From positions 1-64,000 of the forward strand of contig CAJTKE010000004.1 in NCBI GenBank assembly GCA_910576865.1: 64,000 bases of DNA, in the 5' to 3' direction. The stretch comes from an uncultured Oscillibacter sp. (GTDB lineage Bacteria > Bacillota > Clostridia > Oscillospirales > Oscillospiraceae). The translations under genes and the position numbers were made by a program. This document shows positions 58,721 through 64,000 of this stretch, piece by piece (the first letter of the stretch is position 1; every line of letters starts with the position of its first letter). The notes below the pieces were generated by a model that was not told where the DNA came from, did not search any database, and was given only the letters and a program-made list of their open reading frames with translations.

Positions 58721-59404
58721 ATGATGACCGCGTTTGCCCGCACCGTCATCCTCTATTTCCTGATCATGATCGGCCTGCGCCTCATGGGCAAGCGCCAGAT
58801 CGGCGAGCTGGAGCCGGGGGAGCTGGTGCTGACCATGATGATCTCCGATCTGGCCACCGTGCCCATGCAGGACTTCGGCATCCCCCTGATGGCGGGAGTC
58901 ATCCCCATTCTGACGCTGCTGGCGTTGTCCATGCTCCTCAGCCAGCTGTCCCTGACCAGCCTCCGCTTCCGCCGGCTGGCCTGCGGGGCCCCCTCGGTCC
59001 TCATCCGGGAGGGAGTCCTCCAGCAGGAGGCCATGCGGCGGAACCGCTACACCCTGGACGAGCTTCTGGAGGAGCTCCGGGGCCAGGGGATCACCGGCGT
59101 GGAGGACGTGAAGTACGCCGTGCTGGAGAACTCCGGACACCTGTCGGTCCTCCCCTGGGCCAGGACCCAGCCCCCCGCGGCGGAGCGGATGGGCCTGGAG
59201 GTGGAGGACGACGTGACGCTGCCGGTGGTGCTGGTGAACGACGGGCGCCTCCTCCGGCGGAACCTGGAGGCCCAGGGACTGGACGAGGCGTGGCTTCGGG
59301 AGGCCCTCCGGAAGGAGGGACTGGACTCCCACCGGCAGGCCTTTCTGCTGACTCTGGACGAGACGGGCCGGGTGAACTGCGTGCGGAAGGAGGGACGGGC
59401 GTGA
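58721..59404 (+). CDS. DUF421 (YetF-like) membrane protein
   Basis: The 227-residue protein has three N-terminal hydrophobic segments (TVILYFLIMIGLRLMGKRQIG, then GELVLTMMISDLATVPMQ and MAGVIPILTLLALSML). A cytosolic DUF421 C-terminal domain (VLIREGVLQQEAMRRNRYTLDELLEELR) follows. Members are linked to spore or membrane functions in Bacillus, but the activity is unknown. ATG 58721 follows CAGGAGG. The next gene begins at an overlapping GTGA, forming the usual DUF421-DUF4363 pair. Confidence 0.88.
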   Translation: MMTAFARTVILYFLIMIGLRLMGKRQIGELEPGELVLTMMISDLATVPMQDFGIPLMAGVIPILTLLALSMLLSQLSLTSLRFRRLACGAPSVLIREGVLQQEAMRRNRYTLDELLEELRGQGITGVEDVKYAVLENSGHLSVLPWARTQPPAAERMGLEVEDDVTLPVVLVNDGRLLRRNLEAQGLDEAWLREALRKEGLDSHRQAFLLTLDETGRVNCVRKEGRA

Positions 59405-59784
59405 AGCGGGGCCTTCTGATTCCCGCCGCCCTGCTGGCGGCGGTGCTGGCCTTCTGCCTGTGGAACGGCGCGGCCATGGCGTCCCACACCGCCCGGTGGC
59501 AGGCCCAGCTGGAGGAGGCGGGCCGCCTGGGCCGGGCCGGGGACTGGGAGGGCGCCGCCGCCGCCATCCGGGACAGCCGGACCGACTGGGAGGAGCGGCA
59601 GACCTACCTTCGGGTGGTGGCCAATCACGACGCCCTGGACGGGGCGGAGGCCATGTACCGCCGGGCGCAGTCCTTCGCGGAGAGCCGGGAGGGCAGCGAG
59701 CTCCAGGCGGAGCTGGCGGGCCTCCGGGCGCAGCTCCGGGCCCTCTCCGGGATGGAGGAGCTCAGCCTGGGAAACGTGCTGTAG
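59401..59784 (+). CDS. DUF4363 family protein
   Basis: The 127-residue protein has a single N-terminal membrane segment (LLIPAALLAAVLAFCLW) and an extracytosolic helical domain (LEEAGRLGRAGDWEGAAAAI, then YRRAQSFAESREGSELQAEL). The WEExxTxLRVVxNH-like segment is typical of DUF4363. It starts at GTG 59401, overlapping the DUF421 stop, so they are made together. Function is unknown. Confidence 0.82.
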   Translation: MKRGLLIPAALLAAVLAFCLWNGAAMASHTARWQAQLEEAGRLGRAGDWEGAAAAIRDSRTDWEERQTYLRVVANHDALDGAEAMYRRAQSFAESREGSELQAELAGLRAQLRALSGMEELSLGNVL

Positions 59785-59805
59785 GACGGCGGAGAAAAAC
59801 AACAG

Positions 59806-59836
59806 CGGAGGCAGGCCCGAGGGCCTGCCTCCGTTT
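59806..59836. terminator. bidirectional terminator
   Basis: A perfect inverted repeat (59806-59818 with 59821-59833) forms a 12-bp stem with a CGAG loop and short T runs between convergent genes. Confidence 0.85.
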
Positions 59837-59856
59837 ATGTGTGCCGCTGCGGGGAA

Positions 59857-61056
59857 TCAGAGGTCCACGGCCTTGATGGCCTGCTCCTTGATGCCGTGCT
59901 TTTCGGCGTAGCCGGTCAGGATCAGGGTCAGGGCGCCGTCGCCGGTGACGTTGCAGGCGGTGCCGAAGCTGTCCTGGAGGGCGAAGATGGCCAGCATCAG
60001 GGCAGTGCCGTCGCCATTGAAGTTCAGAACGCCGGTGATCAGGCCCAGGGAGGCCATGACCGTGCCGCCGGGGACGCCGGGGGCGCCGATGGCGAAGATG
60101 CCCAGCAGCAGGATGAAGAGGACCATGGAGCCCATGTTGGGCAGCTGGCCGTAGAGGACCTTGGAGACGATCATGACGAAGAAGGTCTCCGTCAGGGCGG
60201 AGCCGCAGAGGTGGATGTTGGCGAACAGGGGGATACCGAACTCCACCATGTCGGAGCGGAGCACGGAGCTCTTCCGGGCGCAGTCCAGGGCCACGGCCAG
60301 CGTGGCGGCGGAGCTCATGGTGCCCACGGCCGTCAGGTAGGCGGGGCCGTAGTGCTTCACGACCTCAATGGAGTTCCGGCCGGAGTACACCCCGGCGAAG
60401 CCGTACAGCACGGCCATCCAGATGTAGTGGCCCGCCATGACGATGACGATGGCCAGGAGGAAGGCGGGGAACTGCTTGGTGATGGTGCCGTCGTAGGAGA
60501 GTCCGCAGAAGGTCAGGGCGATGAAGAAGGGCAGGATGGGGATGACGACCTTCTTCACGATGCTCAGCACGATGTTCTGGAACTCCTGGAGGACGGCGGT
60601 GATGGTCCTCGCCTTGGTCCACACGGCGGCAAGGCCGATGAGGACGGAAAAGACCAGGGCGCTCATCACAGGCATGATCTGGGGGATATCCAGCTGGAAG
60701 GCCACCCCGGGCAGCTCCCTCAGCCCCTCCATGGTGGAGGCGATGGGCAGGAAGGGCACCAGGATGTAGCCCGCGATCATGGACATCAGGGTGGCCAGCA
60801 CCGTGCTGACATAGGCCACGACGATGGCCACCATCAGCATCCGGGTGGCGTTGGAGCCCATTTTGGTGATGGACGGGGCGATGAAGCCGATGACGATCAG
60901 GGGCACGCAGAACATGATCAGCTGGTTCAGGACGTACTTCAGGGTGACCACGATGGTCATGACGCTCTCAGGCAGGAACAGTCCGAGAATGATGCCCACG
61001 GCGATGCCGATCAGCAGCTTCAGGGGGAGGCTCATGCCCTTTTTCTCAGCAGCCAT
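59857..61056 (-). CDS. dicarboxylate/amino acid:cation symporter (DAACS family)
   Basis: The 399-residue protein has about eight transmembrane segments plus re-entrant loops. The DAACS signatures are present: VGTMSSAATLAVALDCARK (serine-rich hairpin) and the substrate-binding GVPGGTVMASLG and NVTGDGALTLIL. It takes up acidic or neutral amino acids or dicarboxylates with Na or H. ATG 61056 follows GAGAGGAA. The neighbouring desulfidase/serine-dehydratase-type gene suggests serine, threonine or cysteine as cargo; SstT is the precedent, but specificity is inferred. Confidence 0.9.
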   Translation of the reverse strand: MAAEKKGMSLPLKLLIGIAVGIILGLFLPESVMTIVVTLKYVLNQLIMFCVPLIVIGFIAPSITKMGSNATRMLMVAIVVAYVSTVLATLMSMIAGYILVPFLPIASTMEGLRELPGVAFQLDIPQIMPVMSALVFSVLIGLAAVWTKARTITAVLQEFQNIVLSIVKKVVIPILPFFIALTFCGLSYDGTITKQFPAFLLAIVIVMAGHYIWMAVLYGFAGVYSGRNSIEVVKHYGPAYLTAVGTMSSAATLAVALDCARKSSVLRSDMVEFGIPLFANIHLCGSALTETFFVMIVSKVLYGQLPNMGSMVLFILLLGIFAIGAPGVPGGTVMASLGLITGVLNFNGDGTALMLAIFALQDSFGTACNVTGDGALTLILTGYAEKHGIKEQAIKAVDL

Positions 61057-61170
61057 AATAAATTCCTCTCTTTCCGTGTTTGAAAAACACAACCATATTT
61101 CCGCTCTCCGCGATCAGGGTCCCGCTTTCAGCATACGCGGGCGGAGGCCGGCGCATACGTGAAAGCCGCG

Positions 61171-62466
61171 TCAGGCCTTGGGGGGCTGGCCGGTCATGAT
61201 GCGGATGATCTCCCGGTCCGTCTCCCGCATGCCCAGCCGGCCCAGCCGGCCGATGTTGGCGATGGTGTTTTCCACGCCCTTGGAGACGATGCCCTCTCCG
61301 CCCCGGAACTGCTGCTCGCTGCGGTACATGTTCCAGCCCAGCAGGCCCGCGTCCACGGCGGCGGCGATCTTGGCCGCGCAGGAGGGCTTGGCCCCGTCGC
61401 AGATCATGCCGGAGATGGTGGCCAGGGCGTTCACCAGGGTGTGGGCCACGGCCTCGAAGTCCCCGCCGTTCAGCCACGCGATGGCGGCGCCGGCGCCGCA
61501 CCCGGCGCTGACCGCCCCGCAGTAGGCGCTGAGCCGCCCGATGCCGGTCTTCATGTGGATGGTCAGCAAATCGCTGAGGGTGACGGCCCGGAGGGTCTTC
61601 TCCTCGTCCGCCCCCAGGTGCCGGGCGTACTCGATGACGGGGACCGAGGCGGTGATGCCCTGGTTTCCGCTGCCGGAGACGATGATGACCGGCATCTCGC
61701 AGCCGCTCATCCGGGCGTCGGACCCGGCGGCGGCCATGGCCCGGGCGCGGATCTTGATGTCGTCCCCGTAGTGCTCCCGGAGGACCTTGCCGATGTTGGC
61801 CCCCCAGGGGTTTTTCATGCCCTCTTGGGCGATGGCGTAGTTGTAGTCGATCTGCCGCTGGACGATTTCCCGCACATCCTCGATGTCGCAGGTGTCCGCG
61901 AAGTCCACGATGGCCTCCACGGACATGCAGCTCCGGTCCGTCAGGCCCCCGGCGGCGTCCTGGGCCACCACGGCGCCGGCCTCCAGCAGCTTCTCCCCGT
62001 TTTTCTCAATCAGGACGATGTTGGTGTGGTAGTCCGCGATGCGAAGACGCACGGAGTCCTCCCCGGCGGTGAGGGTGACGATGATGTCGAAAACCACGTC
62101 CCCCGGGGCCGGGGCCACCCGGACCTCGTGGGACGCCAGATAGTCCTTGATCTCCGCCTTCTGTTTGTCCGTCACCTGGGAGATGACCTCCAGGATCTTC
62201 CCCGCGTCTCCCGCCACCGCGCCGGCGGCGGCGGACGCCTCGATCCCCTTCAGCCCTCCGGTGTTGGGGACCACCACGCTCTTGACGTTTTTGATGATGT
62301 TCCCGCTGGCCTCCACCAGGATTTTGTCCGGCAGACGGCCCAGAACCTCCCGGGCCTTGGCCGCGCCGTAGGCGATGGCGATGGGCTCTGTGCAGCCCAT
62401 GGCGGGTACCAGCTCCTCCCGCAAAATCTGAACGAAATGGTGGTAGCGCTGGTCTGCCTGATTCAC
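61171..62466 (-). CDS. L-cysteine desulfidase / L-serine dehydratase-like protein (UPF0597)
   Basis: The 431-residue protein matches the CdsB/YhaM (UPF0597) family: LVPAMGCTEPIAIAYGAAKA, VVVPNTGGLKG, SGSGNQGITASVPVI and GMICDGAKPSCAAKIA. The conserved cysteines in these blocks coordinate an Fe-S cluster. These enzymes deaminate L-cysteine, and possibly L-serine, to pyruvate. The start is GTG 62466 with GGAGGAGG upstream; the longer frame runs through the promoter. It is transcribed towards the symporter gene, 114 bases away, probably as one unit. Confidence 0.9.
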   Translation of the reverse strand: MNQADQRYHHFVQILREELVPAMGCTEPIAIAYGAAKAREVLGRLPDKILVEASGNIIKNVKSVVVPNTGGLKGIEASAAAGAVAGDAGKILEVISQVTDKQKAEIKDYLASHEVRVAPAPGDVVFDIIVTLTAGEDSVRLRIADYHTNIVLIEKNGEKLLEAGAVVAQDAAGGLTDRSCMSVEAIVDFADTCDIEDVREIVQRQIDYNYAIAQEGMKNPWGANIGKVLREHYGDDIKIRARAMAAAGSDARMSGCEMPVIIVSGSGNQGITASVPVIEYARHLGADEEKTLRAVTLSDLLTIHMKTGIGRLSAYCGAVSAGCGAGAAIAWLNGGDFEAVAHTLVNALATISGMICDGAKPSCAAKIAAAVDAGLLGWNMYRSEQQFRGGEGIVSKGVENTIANIGRLGRLGMRETDREIIRIMTGQPPKA

Positions 62467-62550
62467 GATGCTCCTCCTCCTCTCATGTTTGGCCTCCACG
62501 GGCGCCGCCCGTGGAGGCCTGTGCTGTTTTACCGAAACAGCCATGGCTGA

Positions 62551-62579
62551 GTATAGCATTTTTTGGGAAATTTGTCAAG
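62551..62579 (-). promoter_or_regulatory. strong promoter for the desulfidase-symporter unit
   Basis: TTGACA, 17 bases and TATACT with extended TG lie on the minus strand, close to consensus. Confidence 0.85.
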
Positions 62580-62597
62580 ACACGGAAGCGGTGGGCC

Positions 62598-62637
62598 GCG
62601 GAAAAGCGGCCGCCCGAAGGGACAGCCGCTTTTCCGC
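62598..62637. terminator. hairpin terminator after the hypothetical gene
   Basis: A 13-bp perfect stem (62598-62610 with 62625-62637) containing AAAA/TTTT tracts lies just past the stop at 62644. Confidence 0.8.
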
Positions 62638-62643
62638 AGGTAT

Positions 62644-63204
62644 TCATTCCGAAGGGAGCTCCGGAGCGGCCTCCGCCGCCACGTCGGAGGGGCGGGGCAC
62701 GTCGATGTCCGTCTCGCCCGACACCTCCTCGAGGGTCTTCTGCCTCGGGACTTCCTCCTCGTCCTCCCACAGGGAGTCGTACTCCTCCTCGCTCTGCCTG
62801 GCCAGCAGCGCCGCCTGCTTCGCGGCCATGTAGAGCTTCATGTCGTAGTCCATCAGCTTCTGCAGGTCCTTGGCCGGGACCCTGGCCCCGGAGGCGACGC
62901 GGCGGTAGACCTCCATGATCTTGCCCAGGTCCTCCGCCATTTTGGCCTGTACCTCCGCCTGGTGCCGGTTGCACTCGTCCCCGAAGACCTTGGTCTCCAT
63001 GGCGGTGATGCCCATCAGGGCCTTGTCCACCGCGTCATATTGGGCGTCCAGCAGGGAGAGCTCCCTGGAGAGCTCCACCCGGTCGAAGGTGGACGTCAGG
63101 GGGTGCCGCTCCTGCTCCTTCAGGACCTTGTCCAGGGCCTCCCGCTTCTCCCAGATCGCGTGCCGGTGGGCGGCATAGGACTGCTTCGCGTCCCGGATCT
63201 TCAT
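62644..63204 (-). CDS. hypothetical helical protein, 186 residues
   Basis: The product is mostly charged alpha helix (residues 1-145) with a disordered acidic tail (WEDEEEVPRQKTLEEVSGET). It has no signal peptide, membrane segment or recognisable family. AAGGAGG precedes the ATG. It lies 31 bases after ackA on the same strand and is probably co-transcribed with it. Confidence 0.65.
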   Translation of the reverse strand: MKIRDAKQSYAAHRHAIWEKREALDKVLKEQERHPLTSTFDRVELSRELSLLDAQYDAVDKALMGITAMETKVFGDECNRHQAEVQAKMAEDLGKIMEVYRRVASGARVPAKDLQKLMDYDMKLYMAAKQAALLARQSEEEYDSLWEDEEEVPRQKTLEEVSGETDIDVPRPSDVAAEAAPELPSE

Positions 63205-63235
63205 GGGCGTCGCCTCCTTCCGAAAATGGCCGTGC

Positions 63236-64000
63236 TTACTTCTTCACGATGTCCGCCGTGTCCATGGCGATCATCAGCTCCTCGTTGGTGGGGATCAGCA
63301 GGACCTTGACCTTGGAATCCGCGGCGGAGATGACGGCCTCCTTGCCCCGGACGCCGTTGGCCTCCTCATCCAGTTTTACGCCCATGTACTCCAGGCCCTG
63401 GCAGACCATGGAGCGGATGCCCTTGTCGTTCTCGCCCACGCCGGCGGTGAAGATGACCGCGTCCGCTCCGCCCATGGCGGCGGCGTAGGCGCCCACGTAC
63501 TTCCGGACCTCATAGGCGAACTTCTCCCGGGCCAGGGCGGCCTTGGCGTCGCCCTTCCCGGCGGCGGACTCCAGATCCCGGAAGTCGGAGCTGACGCAGC
63601 TCAGGCCCTCCACGCCGGACTTTTTGTTCAGGGCGTTCAGCATCTCGTCGATGCCCATTCCCCGCTTGTTCATCTCATACTGGAGGATGCCCGCGTCCAG
63701 GTCGCCGGACCGGGTGCCCATGGGCACGCCCGCCAGGGGGGTGAAGCCCATGGAGGTGTCCACGCTCTTGCCGCCGTCCACGGCGGTGATGGAAGAGCCG
63801 TTGCCCAGGTGGCAGGAAATCAGCTTGATTTCCTCGGGCTTCTTGCCCAGCATCACGGCGGCCCGGCCGGCCACGTACTTGTGGCTGGTGCCGTGGAAGC
63901 CGTAGCGCCGGACCTTGTCCTCCTCGTACCAAGCGTAGGGCAGGGCGTACATGTAGGCCCTGGCGGGCATGGTCTGGTGGAAGGCGGTGTCGAACACGGC
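63236..64000 (-). CDS. ackA: acetate kinase, 5' end outside window
   Basis: The visible C-terminal 254 residues are acetate kinase: VFDTAFHQTMP, YGFHGTSHKYV, CHLGNGSSITAVDGGKSVDTSMGF (phosphate/ATP region, split here over its parts), GTRSGDLDAGI, TAGVGEN and a closing PTNEELMIAMDTADI. It converts acetyl phosphate and ADP to acetate and ATP, the main substrate-level energy step of acetate-forming anaerobes. The frame is open to the last base, so the N-terminal part lies beyond the window. Confidence 0.97.
   Translation of the reverse strand, partial: AVFDTAFHQTMPARAYMYALPYAWYEEDKVRRYGFHGTSHKYVAGRAAVMLGKKPEEIKLISCHLGNGSSITAVDGGKSVDTSMGFTPLAGVPMGTRSGDLDAGILQYEMNKRGMGIDEMLNALNKKSGVEGLSCVSSDFRDLESAAGKGDAKAALAREKFAYEVRKYVGAYAAAMGGADAVIFTAGVGENDKGIRSMVCQGLEYMGVKLDEEANGVRGKEAVISAADSKVKVLLIPTNEELMIAMDTADIVKK

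Noticed and set aside
1..64000. CRISPR arrays, tRNA or rRNA genes, intact insertion sequences
   Set aside because: No regularly spaced repeats, cloverleaf genes apart from tmRNA, or transposase frames were seen on reading both strands.

Overview
The window reads as chromosomal DNA of a GC-rich, anaerobic, spore-associated Firmicute of the Oscillospiraceae/Clostridia type (Flavonifractor/Oscillibacter-like by general look; this is inference). Supporting signs are a stage V sporulation gene (spoVAE), SLH-domain surface proteins, strong GGAGG ribosome binding sites, TTGACA/TATAAT-like promoters, a tmRNA whose tag reads ANYKSNNNNTVAVAA, a DUF421/DUF4363 pair and acetate kinase. No tRNA, rRNA or CRISPR array was found.

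Layout. 1-4.7 kb: 3' part of a very large SLH/S-layer-type protein, heavily codon-biased. 4.9-17.5 kb: small ordinary transcription units. These include spoVAE, a lipoprotein polysaccharide deacetylase, cytidine deaminase, a YbjQ/MBL/small-membrane-protein operon, a PilZ protein, a membrane-anchored MerR regulator with a related small membrane protein, serA, a MscS channel, a secreted lipoprotein barnase with its barstar, and an SLH-anchored GH18 glycosidase. 17.7-21.5 kb: an FAH-family hydrolase and a three-gene ABC uptake system with a terminator-containing leader. 21.9-24.4 kb: smpB, a cyclophilin, an SDR and ssrA (tmRNA); ssrA is flanked by two inverted copies of a palindromic repeat. 24.9-28.7 kb: a prophage remnant (tail-tip/fibre, XhlA-like, holin-like and CHAP endolysin genes) ending in a broken serine recombinase.

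29.7-56.4 kb is the most interesting part: a roughly 27-kb catabolic locus. It holds an E1-alpha/E1-beta 2-oxoacid (acetoin-type) dehydrogenase with a split E2 (free lipoyl protein plus free catalytic domain), a lipoate ligase and a distant E3. It also holds four paralogous sugar-phosphate-isomerase TIM barrels (one without its metal ligands), three VOC proteins, an SDR, three zinc alcohol dehydrogenases and a 4-hydroxybutyrate-dehydrogenase-like iron ADH. Transport and accessory genes are an MFS transporter, a TRAP DctPQM transporter, a Gld-like ABC system and a lactonase-like MBL hydrolase; the regulator is a LysR protein. A reasonable model is import of an organic or sugar/cyclitol acid by TRAP, oxidation and isomerisation or dehydration by the ADH/SDR/isomerase/VOC enzymes, and CoA-thioester formation by the lipoyl complex. 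The substrate cannot be read from the sequence.

56.4-64 kb: decayed fragments (glycerate kinase MOFRL tail, SIR2/TPR pieces), hypothetical genes, DUF421/DUF4363, a dicarboxylate/amino-acid:cation symporter next to an L-cysteine desulfidase/serine dehydratase-type enzyme, and the 3' part of ackA running off the end.
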